DNA from: Liopterus haemorrhoidalis
Taxonomy: Eukaryota > Arthropoda > Insecta > Coleoptera > Dytiscidae
Direction: 5' to 3'
Assembly: GCA_963971575.1 (NCBI GenBank)
Contig: OZ020620.1
Location: 37,649,992 to 37,713,991 of the forward strand
Length of the DNA: 64,000 bases
This document shows, piece by piece, positions 49,001 to 59,400 of the stretch; the first letter of the stretch is position 1; every line of letters begins with the position of its first letter. The notes under the pieces were generated by a model, which did not search any database, had not been told where the DNA came from, and saw nothing but the letters and a program-made list of their open reading frames with translations. The translations under genes were made by a program, and so were the position numbers.

Positions 49001-50723
49001 AAATATACGAGTTACCAATTCTAGTTTGTTAACTTCTCTGGGTTAAATACAAAGGCAAGTAACATTGTGTATTTGCAATACGCTTAATTCGATTTAAAAG
49101 TGTGACTCGGCACGGACAGGTACTTTATTTACGTAATTGGTACTAGCTAAAATCTAGAATGAGATATATGTATATTAAATTTAATAAATTAAATAAGGAT
49201 AGGATGTACCAGCCGATTTGCAGAACTTTTTTTACAGCTATTTAAAAATTGAGATGACTGCCAAATAATATATTTAAATTATTTACAATTTTTATGTATT
49301 TTGTTACTTTTCTTAAATCGTTAAAAGAAAATTTGTGCCGTATGTAAATAACAGAACTGAATATTGTAGCCTTAATAAATTCAAAGAACGGAAAATGCAC
49401 ATATAAAAGTTCCCTCTTAGACGCGATGTTCCTTTTTCCTAATCAATTAAAATCGTTGGTAAAATTGTTCAAAAAAAAAATATATATATATATATTGTTC
49501 CGTTAAATTAACTTTTATCAATAGAATAATTGTTATTAATTTCATATCATCCTTAACATGTTGTATTTATTTATTTTATGACTATTTCTCACCTTTATCT
49601 TTTAATAATTTAGGTTCTGATCTGTCCATATTATTTGTTCTTTTAGTCAATATATCATTTATTGTAGCTTCAATATCAAAATTATGTTTTAATATAAGAT
49701 CTTCTATTTCTGTTTTTGAAATTTTTGTATCGAGAAGTATTGATTTGACTTTTTCTACACAAGATTCAAGTCGAACTTTATCGTAATCATCTAATGTCTG
49801 CAAAAGATAAAAATCATGCATAAGAATTGTTTTGAGATAAATTTCGTGGGTCCAGGTCATATATACACACACGAATTTTCAAATTTTTCAGAGTGTCTGA
49901 AAGTAAAGTCATTCAGATAGTATTATTCAGAAAAAAAATTGCGGGTTATTACGATTTTCTTGAGTTAGAAAAGTAAAAGTTTCGTATAATGCCTTTGTCA
50001 ATATATGGCAGCCTAGAATGTTCTACACTGTTCCATAGAGTGTTTTTGTTGTTAAACTAGAAGATAAGTAGCTCGCTCCGCTCGGATTCTTCTAACAGAG
50101 CTATTACTAACCTAACCTAACCTAAGATAGTGTTTGGTCACTAAACTAAAAGGTATATTCGCCATAATATTCATATAAACTAAAAGGTATACTCGCTTCG
50201 CTCTGCTCTGCTCGCATTCTATAACCTATCCGACCCTAGCGCTGCAATAGACGTCAAATTTACGTTGATATATAGGGAAATTTATTCTAAAATTACAAGT
50301 TAAAAAGTGAAAAATAATGAAAACTGTAAAAAATTAACAATTTCCCTACCTAATATAATTTATTATTATCTAAGAAAGATGTCCCTACAAAAAAATCATG
50401 AAAATAATGCAAATTAAGTGTGTATATATGTGACTCCGAAGCCAAATTCGCTTTAAAAACATACTGTTTCATCTTCTTCCGCAATAGCACCATCTGATTT
50501 AAAAAAATCACTCATCTTTTGATCCCGATCTCTGTCATACAAAAATCCTGCATCGCTAGGTGAAATACAGTAATTGTCCTCCACAGAATGTCCATAGACA
50601 TCATCATAACCATCATATTCTAATAAAAATAATAATAATATTAGTCTTATAAGGCATATGTTATAAATAAAATATATTACCAGTTGAAATATTCATAGAA
50701 CGTATATTTCTATGACGTGACAT
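37076..50723 (-). CDS. HBS1: HBS1-like translational GTPase, full-length isoform (9 exons, 658 aa)
   Basis: eEF1A/eRF3-family GTPase that loads Pelota (Dom34) onto stalled ribosomes for no-go and non-stop decay. Exons 50723-50681, 50619-50465, 49797-49593, 43250-42874, 41902-41744, 41061-40656, 40597-40530, 38302-37997 and 37333-37076: 1977 nt, phases agree. Residues about 45-133 are the HBS1 N-terminal helical domain (a UBA-like [20 protein letters not shown]). A Ser/Thr-rich linker follows. GTPase motifs: G1 GHVDAGKST 241-249, RGITMDVG in exon 5, G3 DAPGH 318-322, G4 NKLD 380-383. Domains II and III follow in exons 7-9, ending [15 protein letters not shown]. Intron 3 contains an alternative terminal exon (46777-47414). 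Several introns consist largely of transposons. Confidence 0.94.
37511..37964. mobile_element. hAT-type MITE (454 bp)
   Basis: Ends CAGTGGTACTCAACCTGG and complement of CAGGGGTACTCAACC, flanked by a perfect 8-bp duplication CACTACAC (37503-37510, 37965-37972). It lies in HBS1 intron 8. The internal ACCGCCCACTAGTGG and GGTGGGCGGTAGGG make a subterminal hairpin. Confidence 0.9.
38731..39134. mobile_element. TA-flanked MITE, family D, copy 3
   Basis: 404 bp, ends CAGTCTGTTCCAAACGGTTA and complement, TA on both sides. It has the cleanest ends of the three D copies. It lies in HBS1 intron 7. Confidence 0.88.
39154..39452. mobile_element. TA-flanked MITE (about 300 bp)
   Basis: Ends TAAGCTGTTCACTTTTGTAA and complement of TAAGCGGTTCACTTTTGTAA, with TA flanks. 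It lies in HBS1 intron 7, between a family D copy and a mariner remnant. Confidence 0.7.
39471..40242 (-). pseudogene. Internally deleted mariner element, copy 1
   Basis: The minus strand carries the N-terminal helix-turn-helix region joined directly to the C-terminal tail, so the catalytic middle is missing. The right end is GGTTACTTAATTTACACACC plus TTG and TA. The left end is lost. The same deletion derivative is at 63072-63959. It lies in HBS1 intron 7. Confidence 0.75.
41137..41703 (+). pseudogene. Tc1-like element reduced to its DNA-binding region
   Basis: 567 bp, ends CAGTCTGTATAAGACATAC and complement of CAGTCTGTATAATAAGAC, TA on both sides. From 41201 the plus strand encodes [20 protein letters not shown], then after a frameshift [20 protein letters not shown] and [16 protein letters not shown]: two helix-turn-helix modules and no DDE domain. 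It fills most of HBS1 intron 5. Confidence 0.75.
41950..42514 (+). pseudogene. LINE reverse transcriptase fragment, internally deleted
   Basis: [20 protein letters not shown] is the RT motif region. After a deletion come [20 protein letters not shown] and [20 protein letters not shown], the thumb and C-terminal part of a jockey-like element. Stops and frameshifts. It lies in HBS1 intron 4. Confidence 0.7.
43449..43622. mobile_element. Short palindromic MITE (about 175 bp)
   Basis: Ends AGTGGACCCTCG and complement of AGTGGACCCTTG; the inner arms are also partly complementary. The ends recall pogo/Tigger-type MITEs. It lies in HBS1 intron 3. Confidence 0.5.
44260..45170. mobile_element. hAT-type MITE with internal tandem duplications (911 bp)
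   Basis: Ends TAGAGATGGG and complement CCCATCTCTA, flanked by a perfect 8-bp duplication ATTATGAA (44252-44259, 45171-45178). The interior is much more GC-rich than its surroundings, with GAGCCGGCTC and TCGGTCGTTCGCTCGTAGGT phrases repeated in a unit of about 120 bp. It lies in HBS1 intron 3. Confidence 0.9.
45229..45441 (+). pseudogene. Small reverse transcriptase fragment
   Basis: [20 protein letters not shown] resembles the conserved GVPQGSxLGPLLF block of LINE reverse transcriptases. Only about 70 codons survive. Confidence 0.5.
45893..46033. repeat. MITE-like fragment related to 62664-62803
   Basis: Shares GGTTTCTGAAAGCTTAGT and CATAAGTAACCATAGCAACC with the element at 62664-62803. 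It is probably truncated on its right. Confidence 0.4.
46069..46394 (-). repeat. Dispersed repeat C, copy 6 (truncated)
   Basis: Reversed copy that keeps only the AGGGTTTTGTAGG-side half, ending AAAACCCTAAAAA at about 46394. No tRNA-like core. Confidence 0.8.
46633..46638 (-). terminator. Candidate polyadenylation signal of the SKI7-like isoform
   Basis: ATTAAA variant on the minus strand about 140 nt past the stop at 46777. No canonical AATAAA is seen nearer, so this is tentative. Confidence 0.3.
46777..50723 (-). CDS. HBS1: SKI7-like short isoform of HBS1 (alternative terminal exon, 346 aa)
   Basis: Exons 1-3 are shared with full-length HBS1 (50723-50681, 50619-50465, 49797-49593), then alternative exon 47414-46777 ends in a stop. 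The shared part ends in phase 1 and this exon begins GT after an AG acceptor, giving an open frame of exactly 1041 nt. The 212-aa unique part has no GTPase motif. It is Ser/Asn/Lys-rich and contains two similar blocks, [12 protein letters not shown] and [12 protein letters not shown], and a C-terminal block ending [21 protein letters not shown] in two parts ([21 protein letters not shown]). In vertebrates and plants HBS1 genes are known to make SKI7-like isoforms in this way that link the exosome to the SKI complex. The function here is inferred from architecture. Confidence 0.75.
48007..48577. mobile_element. pogo-like MITE (571 bp)
   Basis: Ends CAGACGATTCCGCTTAATTG and complement of CAGTCGATTCCGCTTAATTG, TA on both sides. 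CCGCTTAATTGGG is repeated in the subterminal region. It lies in HBS1 intron 3, upstream of the alternative exon. Confidence 0.85.
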
Positions 50724-51024
50724 TTTGTTAATATCACTCGCAAGCAGTCCTTAAAACTATTTATTATTATAAAACTAGTGTAGATTTGTTATTTATAATT
50801 TTTATAACGTCTAATGTGACAATTTTGACAGAATACAAAAGGAAAAGGGGGAAAATAATCACTAACTGGCAACTTTTTATGAAAAAATTTACTAAACATT
50901 GACTGCGTGACAATAGTTCGACATGCACAACTTGCAACAATAAGAAGAAATGCAGTTTTTTAATTTGCCAGACTTACACGATAACAACTACTACCCACTC
51001 GTATGGCAAGCAGTTTTAACATTA
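50724..51024 (-). promoter_or_regulatory. HBS1 upstream region
   Basis: About 300 bp between the HBS1 start codon and an inserted 527-bp MITE must hold the proximal promoter and 5' UTR unless transcription starts within the element. No motif is assigned. Confidence 0.35.
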
Positions 51025-51551
51025 TGGCTCAGTTACACGATGCAAGTAACTTGCACCAGTAAGTACTTGCACCAGTCACTGGCATCGTGTAAACGTACAT
51101 GCAGTACTGGTGCCAGTACTGGCACAAGTATCTCATGCAAGTCAAGTGAATAGAAGCCGTTCCTATTTACTGGCACAAGTAGCCGTGCCAGTGACTTAAA
51201 AATGGCCGCCATGAACAGCTGATGTATTTTCGCGGTTACAAAAACAAACTTTTTTACACCTTTTTTTAATAAATGTAGTTTTTGGCGCCGATTCATTTTT
51301 GTTTAGAAAGACGTACGCATAAAATACATAAAATTAGGTTAAACATCGAAAATTGGCGCGTTAAAAATACGGTTTTACGCATAAAAAATAATTGGAAGCA
51401 TCTACATTTTGCAGTGTGTTTCGGGTTCTTTGCAAGGTTACTTAAATAAAATACTGGAATACGTGTAAACGACGAAACGACTTGTGCAAGTACTGGCACA
51501 AGTACTTGTGCCAGTACTTGCACAAGTTACTGGCATCGTGTAACCGGGCCA
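51025..51551. mobile_element. 527-bp Harbinger-like MITE, family F, copy 1
   Basis: Ends TGGCTCAGTTACACGATGC and complement of TGGCCCGGTTACACGATGC, flanked by TTA on both sides (51022-51024, 51552-51554). Subterminal arrays of ACTGGCACAAGTACTTGTGC-type palindromes. It appears identical to 55574-56100. Confidence 0.9.
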
Positions 51552-51554
51552 TTA

Positions 51555-53730
51555 GGATCATGTCTCATAGAAAATATTCATAAAATGTTCCTATCTCACA
51601 GAAATACTCCGAATTTTGGGCTTGGGTCACCGGTCCGAAAAAAAAAAAAAAAAATTAAGCTGGGAACACTGAAATTTTGCCAACTGTAGTGAGAAGTTAC
51701 TAGTTCCTAGAAGTTATCCCTATTACACGATAACAATGATGAAATTATTGATTTTATTATAATTTTCGTTCCATAAAATTACAATATAGTACTCTTATAA
51801 CACATATAACATCATTCTATTTCCCACAGTAGTACTACTATATTTTTAACGATTGCCTTTAAATAATAAATTTTAGTTCTACAGATTTTGCCTCTACAAT
51901 GTTACCACTAGATAAAAGTGAAATGTTTTTCCACTTTTTTTTTGTAATATTGTCGTAATGCACGCAAAATAGCGCGCACTACAAATTAAAATCTGTTCTT
52001 ATTATACACTAATTTATAATTAAATACTTTAATTGAACATTTAAGTAATATTAATAATAATATTGATCTATGAAATACGTTTCTATTATTGTAAAGCGAG
52101 TAATACTTAGAATTTGAGAGAAAACAAATATATAGATTATTAATATTGAGAAGTGACATTACCGTTGGCGGAGCTGTAATTCATGGCAAAATGGCTGAAT
52201 TGTCTAGTATTCAGCTGTCAATATGCTAACAGGGAACAGGTTAATTTAAGCACAGTACATTTTTATTTTATGAAAATGTATCTATCGACGTTCTAACCAA
52301 AAATCAACACCAGACCATATGTAATAATTTCAAACAGTACTACAGTCGCGTAGTACAATATTTGACCACCAGACTGCGTATCCGAGCGTGTCAGTTCTCA
52401 ATAGTTTAAGAAAAACATTAAACTGAAGGAGATCAAAAGTGTTACAGGCCAAGAATAAATACGCCAATAATAATTCGAAATAAATATCTCGAATATTAAA
52501 GACATTTAATTAAAAAAACGCCTTACATCATAAATGATATTTTAAATCTGATATATCAGTAGAATATAATTTTACCTTCGATAACCTGGTCTACAAGATA
52601 TGCATGGAAATTTAGAACATTTAACTCTTTAACTGATTTATTTTTATACATTTTTGCAATGAATTTGTAATCAGTGATTCTTAAACTCTGGTCCGCGGGT
52701 AAAGGCCTTTAAGTGATTAAATTTGTTTTATATTGAAACTAGAAACTTTACAACTGCGGATTGGATGTACCTGAATGATATTAATTATAAAAAGGAAATT
52801 AGGAAATATGTAAATCCATTATATTTAAAATAACATACATACAGCGACTTGAAAAAGAGGATAGTGAGACAACTATAGTCTCCATATAAATTATATTTAA
52901 TCAGAACTGTAAAATAATGATTATTTTTGTAATTAACTATTTGTGTAAAAACATTACTCATATAACCGTAATCAGAAATTTGATTGAAATTACCTAAACT
53001 GATTAGAAATATTCAAAAAGTAATCAAATCTTTACAAAACTATGTTGAAATTTGGAATTTTTCATATTCTCAAAATATTTAGGTCTACGGCCAACATCAC
53101 TCTTAATTTTCGCTTCCCTTGAAATAAAACATTCATAAATAATAATCAATACACTTTATTATTCTAAAAAAATATTAACTTTTTCTTACATTAATCTTCA
53201 AAATATTACAATGTAAATAAAAATATATTTAACATACATGTTTATTATTTGAAAACATTTATCGTACGTATATGCAGGGCATATATTCAAAATAATAAAC
53301 CAGTTAGATAAAAAAAATAAAATAAAACACTAAAAAATCTTACGAGAAAAAAAAAACTAACTGTAGTTGTAGCCCTAATTATTTTAATAATTATCATACA
53401 ATTTGTTGATTTTTAAAAATTGTTGATGTGGTCATTTGCCAAAAGTAGAAACTAAGTGAAATCTTTTTCTGTACCTGTTATCATACTATTCATTTTAACA
53501 ACCAGTATGGATTGTATATGATATGTATTTCAATATTTTAAGAACTGATATGCTCGTACCGGTTGAATATCGTCACTGCATATATTTAAGTATTTATTAC
53601 AATATGTATAGTTTAACACATTAGTATGCGAATTTTTGTGACAGAATGTCATGACAATGTTTATTTAATAATTTAAAATAAAAATACGCCGTTAACCTGC
53701 CAAAATTAAGGTAAGCTTAGAATTGCAATA
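51555..53730. other. Intergenic sequence between HBS1 and Arp2, no gene seen
   Basis: AT-rich sequence without convincing reading frames. The first about 50 bp (CATAGAAAATATTCATAAAA and CTCACAGAAATACTCCGAAT) resemble pieces of the foldback at 54924-55345. Nothing else is recognised. Confidence 0.5.
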
Positions 53731-54050
53731 AGGCGTTTACGAAAACTCTACTGGTAGATACCGGGAACATCAACTGCGTTCGAAAACGAGTTCGGTGAAC
53801 GTGTATAAGCATGTAGCTGTTTACCGACCGGTAGATTTACTGAGGAAGCTAAACTATTCTAACATAACTAGTATTCTAGCTAAACTATTCTAACGTAACT
53901 AGTATTCTAGCTAATGCCTAGCCTAACCTAACCTTTTTAAGGATTATTTAAGCCTTCTGTATAGAGGCAGCACATAAGGTTATGTTTAGTGGGGTATAGT
54001 AAAGATTGGCCGATGTACCATATCCACCGGTAGAGTTTTCGTAAACGCCT
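53731..54050. mobile_element. MITE with AGGCGTTTACGAAAACTC ends (320 bp)
   Basis: Ends AGGCGTTTACGAAAACTCTA and complement. Inside, ATTCTAGCTAAACTATTCTA is tandemly repeated (about 53870-53915). The target duplication is not clear. Intergenic. Confidence 0.7.
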
Positions 54051-54923
54051 AGTGATTTGGCCAAGATACACTTTAGGTATGCATATTTATATATAAAAAG
54101 AATGCAGTTTGGATAGCAGGATCACCAGACCTGTATCTTTTTCACTAGTTTACTGCACTGTCATTTATTATTTAATTATTAAAATTAATTTAGTTAACTA
54201 CAACTCTTCTCATGTCTTTCCATTTGAATCCGGTCGCAGTAGCACCACAAACATTGTAAGTCGCAGCAAGAAAACCTTTTTCACTGTGCCCTGCACGTAT
54301 TTTCTCGTTCTGATATTATAGTCCAGGCCTTATAGTGTTACATCGGACAGTGTTTCTTTGTTCCTCATTTTTTATCACATTTGACCATCTTATATCAAGA
54401 TTCATTGTAAGCAACGGTTTTGAAAAACTTCGCAAAAATAATCTGGAATACAGAAAAATATTTAAAAAGATTCCCTCAGTAGTCAAAACCAACATTTTTT
54501 AATAATAAATAGTTTAAATGTCATTTATAACATTTCAATTTATTATAATATCTACTTACATTAATTATTTAAAATATGTACATATGTTTATTAAAGGCAT
54601 AGACAATTAAAGGTTAAACAATAAATGACATATGTATCAAAATTTTACTAGTACAATAGTTCTAAGTTTATAATAATAAGGTCTAAATTAATATTATATA
54701 TAAATAAACCATATGTATTGATGTAATTTACTTTCTAATTAATGTTCTTTATTAAATTGTGTACAAAATACTTCAAAATGAATTAAATATTACATGAATA
54801 AGTTAAATTAATTTACGGATTTTAGAAATGTTATTCAATAAACACGGCTTTTATTCTTCACATATTTTTTTATTTTTTCGAAGTTGGGAACACTTACCTT
54901 ATCAGTTTTAGTACATCTGACAC

Positions 54924-55345
54924 AGACTCCGAATTTTATTTACAATGAAATAAATTTACAAATATTTTTATGAGAGACGTACATGTTTCAACTAATTTCT
55001 ATGAGAGTGAAAGATTTTGTTATTTAAAATATTTCTATCTCATAAGAATTGTGACAAAATGTTTCATCTCTCATAAGAAATCATTCGTAACATATCGTAT
55101 CTCATTTTAATTAATCCTTATGACAATTTAAATGAAACATTTCGTATCTCACGAGAAGTCGTCACTCACAAGAATCCATCAGTTGTGGAAAATAAACACT
55201 AATCGGGACGCTTACACGGCAAACCATTTAAACATTTAATACTAAATTCATTCCACTCTCATAGAAATTAGATGAAAAATGTACGTCTGTCATAAAAATG
55301 TTTGCAACTGGACTTCATTGTAAATTAAATTCGAAGTATTTCTAT
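54924..55345. mobile_element. Foldback element with ATGAGAGA-type subrepeats
   Basis: The arms pair ACTCCGAATTTTATTTACAA with TTGTAAATTAAATTCGAAGT; inside, phrases such as TTCTATGAGAGTGAAA and TATCTCATAAGAA recur in both orientations. Intergenic. Confidence 0.6.
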
Positions 55346-55573
55346 GAGATAGGTAATATTTTGAAGATGACACTAACTTAATATTAAATGTTATAACCAC
55401 TTGCCTACATTTATATATCGCCTACATTTATATATCGCCTATAATTCCCATTCCAATCTGCAGGTAAATATAAATCCTAGCTGCCTGGAATATTTTAGTG
55501 TTCTTTACGGTTACTCATCTATTTTATTTTTGTGTGTTTACGTTCACGCAGATCACGGCATGATCCATGGTAA

Positions 55574-56100
55574 TGGCTCAGTTACACGATGCAAGTAACT
55601 TGCACCAGTAAGTACTTGCACCAGTCACTGGCATCGTGTAAACGTACATGCAGTACTGGTGCCAGTACTGGCACAAGTATCTCATGCAAGTCAAGTGAAT
55701 AGAAGCCGTTCCTATTTACTGGCACAAGTAGCCGTGCCAGTGACTTAAAAATGGCCGCCATGAACAGCTGATGTATTTTCGCGGTTACAAAAACAAACTT
55801 TTTTACACCTTTTTTTAATAAATGTAGTTTTTGGCGCCGATTCATTTTTGTTTAGAAAGACGTACGCATAAAATACATAAAATTAGGTTAAACATCGAAA
55901 ATTGGCGCGTTAAAAATACGGTTTTACGCATAAAAAATAATTGGAAGCATCTACATTTTGCAGTGTGTTTCGGGTTCTTTGCAAGGTTACTTAAATAAAA
56001 TACTGGAATACGTGTAAACGACGAAACGACTTGTGCAAGTACTGGCACAAGTACTTGTGCCAGTACTTGCACAAGTTACTGGCATCGTGTAACCGGGCCA
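55574..56100. mobile_element. 527-bp Harbinger-like MITE, family F, copy 2
   Basis: Same length as 51025-51551 and, by eye, identical base for base (constant 4549-bp offset). Flanked by TAA (55571-55573) and TTA (56101-56103). It ends 362 bp before the Arp2 start codon. Confidence 0.9.
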
Positions 56101-56462
56101 TTAACCACAACTTGGTAAAAAATTTACGGCCAATTTTTTCAATCCTAATTTTAATTAAGCTTTCCAGATTTTAAAATTGTTACAGATTGAGTTTTGGTAC
56201 GGACTTTTACCGATTCTTTAGTCGGTAAAATCGGACAGATTTTTGTGTCGAACTTTTGTCTTATTCCTTAATATTTGACAAGTGTCATCTATTGTTGTAT
56301 TTAACAACTAATTGAATGACAGCTTTCCATTTTAAGGTTCTATTTTATCAACGTACTTATCTACTATCCGGGAGGTGTGGTGTTTCGGATAGTGATGTAT
56401 GAATCATTTTTGGGAATTGATGGATTTATTTTAATATTGTAAATTATAAAAATTTTTTAACA
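56101..56462 (+). promoter_or_regulatory. Arp2 promoter and 5' UTR
   Basis: 362 bp between the family F MITE and the Arp2 ATG. It must contain the proximal promoter and 5' UTR unless transcription starts inside the MITE. No TATA box is evident at a fixed place. Confidence 0.4.
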
Positions 56463-59400
56463 ATGGACAGTCAAGGAAGGAAAGTGATAGTGTGTGATAA
56501 TGGAACAGGCGTATGTTTTGAGCTATTATTTCTGAAAATACACCCCTAAATATAACCTTGTTTTACAGTTTGTCAAATGTGGATATGCCGGGAGTAATTT
56601 CCCTGCCCATATTTTCCCTTCAATGGTTGGGCGACCTATTATTAGAGCTGTTAATAAAATAGGGGACATCGAAGTCAAGGTATTTAATATTTTAGTTATT
56701 GTCATGTTCAAATGTCGTAATGGGTTGGGTTTTTTTTTAATCGGAAGGGATTTGTTTCAAGTCGGACTTGTTTGTATTATATTTCTGTATAGTTTGTTTA
56801 CTTTACAGGATTATCATGTTGAAGTAAGAGTCATCATATTGTAAGGTTTTCGTTTTTATGTTTGCATGTATTATAAATTGGATGCTTATGTTTTTATTTC
56901 ATTAAACGAGTTTTGAATTTAATAGTTTGGGGTCTTACGTTGGCCTGAAGTGTATATATTTATGTTTTATAATGGATATGGATTTGTTGCATGATGTTTT
57001 TGTATGTTTGCACGCTTCAGGGAGTTACCAATAATACACTTCCTGTAAGTACCTGATTTATCCTTGCTCTTTGTCAACAATCTCAAAAATTATGCTTATC
57101 ATTTAAATAAAATAAAAAAGTTTCCACTGTATAGCGATAATTAGTATTAAGTTAACTTTAAACGTACTGTCGGGCTATCTTAAGCAGGCCGGTGGGACAC
57201 TGTACTGCACAGAGAGCGACAGTATTATGATAGAGTGAGACATAAACTGTGCTATCCGAGTACAATCGGAAAAAACGCATTTATACATTGTATACGCAGA
57301 TACGTTTCCAAATTCGTTTTGAGAATTCATTTTTGTGACTACCACACTATTGCTACACGAATATTAACGACGCCTCCTTCTATTTTTTTGTTACTTTGCA
57401 AATGTCCAACTTAATTTAGCCAGACAGTACCTACACCCCATTCTGTTTTTACATGTATTGATTTAAAAGATAATAAGTCTTCATATGAGGGACTTAAAAC
57501 TAAAATGATATGTTATATTTTGTTCATTTTGAGAAGCAAACCATTTTACTGCACCTTTTCCAACTGGTATTCAGAAAACTTCAACTGTAACTCATATAGG
57601 AAATTCCCCTTAATTGTAAAGGATTCCCATTTCCATATATAAGAAGTACCTCTCAATATTTCATTTTAATACAGAATAGTTTCATAGGTCATTTGGTTTT
57701 TATATTTTAATTTTTTGCTTGGTTTTTTCGCGATCTGTTGTGTAAAAACAGAATTGGGTTTATTATGAAAATGAAAAGATGTGACTGTAATAATCGTAAT
57801 TAATTTAAAGTTCGATTTTTTACATCTTTATAAAGTTGTCAATAAGTTCTTATTGTTATTTACTGAATAAATGTATCATGACTCTAAAATACCAGATTAA
57901 TTTAATCTATGATTTTTTACCAGTGATGGGCGCGTAAGTTACATGATGTAAGTTACCTCATTGTTGACGCGTAAACAATTGATGTAAAGTAAACACAAAA
58001 ACTCTTGTAAACAATGTAAACAACGTAAACAATGTAAACAATGATTTAGACATGCGCACTTGTTTTGAATTACAGAACCTCATTTTCAATACATTTTTAC
58101 AAATAATAAAATTTTAATGAAACGATTTTAAATGAAAAAGTAAGTATATAAAATTAGGACAAGCCAATATACATATTAATAAAAATCGAATTTGCATCAT
58201 TATACAGGTGTTACATACAAATTAGTAAATATGAATATGAAAAATAAAAAACTGTTTTCTTTAAAAAATTCAGTCTAATTTTTTTAATAACAAAATACAT
58301 TAAATTTCAACTTTAAGAAAATCAGCCTATATTTTTTTAATAACGAAAAGATTCATTGCAAATTTTGCATAACGCCCTATATTTTCTTTCATTTTCTTAA
58401 ATTAAAACAAAACCTAGTTCTTCAGAACTATTCCTTCGGTTTCTTCCCACCATTTTTTACTTGCCCGACCTTAATATATAAGGGGCAAGTATTGTAATCG
58501 TGAAAATTTTCGATTTCGAGATTTTGACTGATGACCACGTTTCATGGTCCAGGGAATCCAAAAAACCTATTTTCGAAGTGCCGTTCGTATGTGTGTGTGT
58601 CTGTATGTATACACGATAACTCAAGAACGGTTCAACTTAGAGAATTCGTTTTGGTACTAAAAAATCTCCTATTAAATGGGAAGAACCCTATTGTTTTTTA
58701 TAAAGATCGTTTGGATAGAAATGGGAGTTTACTCATGTCGATTTTAAGATTTTTGCGAATATTCAGTAACAGAAAAATATTTCGAAAAAAATTTATTGAA
58801 CAAAAGTTACTATAAATGCAATAACTAATAACTTTTATTTGAGACGTTTTTTGATAAAACGAAAAATTTTGAATTTTTTTTGTAAAATTATTTGAAATTT
58901 TTCCAAGTCTCAATTTTTTCATATTTATATGTAACGTTTCCATGGTCATGATAATTAATTCGTAACAAGTAGCCTTGGACAAAAATTTGTATAGAACAGA
59001 ATTGGATGCATTATTGACGATTTATCTAAATATTAAAAAAAAAAAAAAAATTTAAGTTAAATTTATTTTTTTTTATTTTATTTTTTTTGGGAGGGCAAGT
59101 CTAGCGGAGGTTTCCCTTCGCCATTGGTTTAATAAATTTATTGTTATGAACTGAATATACTTGTTCATTAACTCTCTATTATTCGTATTAAATAACTAAA
59201 ACTAACCTCATTATTTGACAGTTTACAAAGTTTACATTGTTTACATAAGTTTACACGTAAACGTAAACAATTAAAGTTTACGTGTAAACGCCCATCACTG
59301 TTTTTTACGAAGCCGTGATTTATTTTACCTAGCCGGGAATTTTTTACCAAATTGTGATTTCTTTAACAAGCCGTAATTTATTTTACCAGGCCGTGAATTT

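Noticed and set aside
50108..50125. Short CCTAA repeat resembling insect telomere sequence
   Set aside because: Only about three units in an intron; too short to mean a telomere or interstitial telomeric array.
51033..51523. Reading frames of 87 and 76 codons, duplicated exactly at 55582-56072
   Set aside because: They lie wholly inside the two identical family F MITEs; translation follows palindromic repeats and shows no domain.
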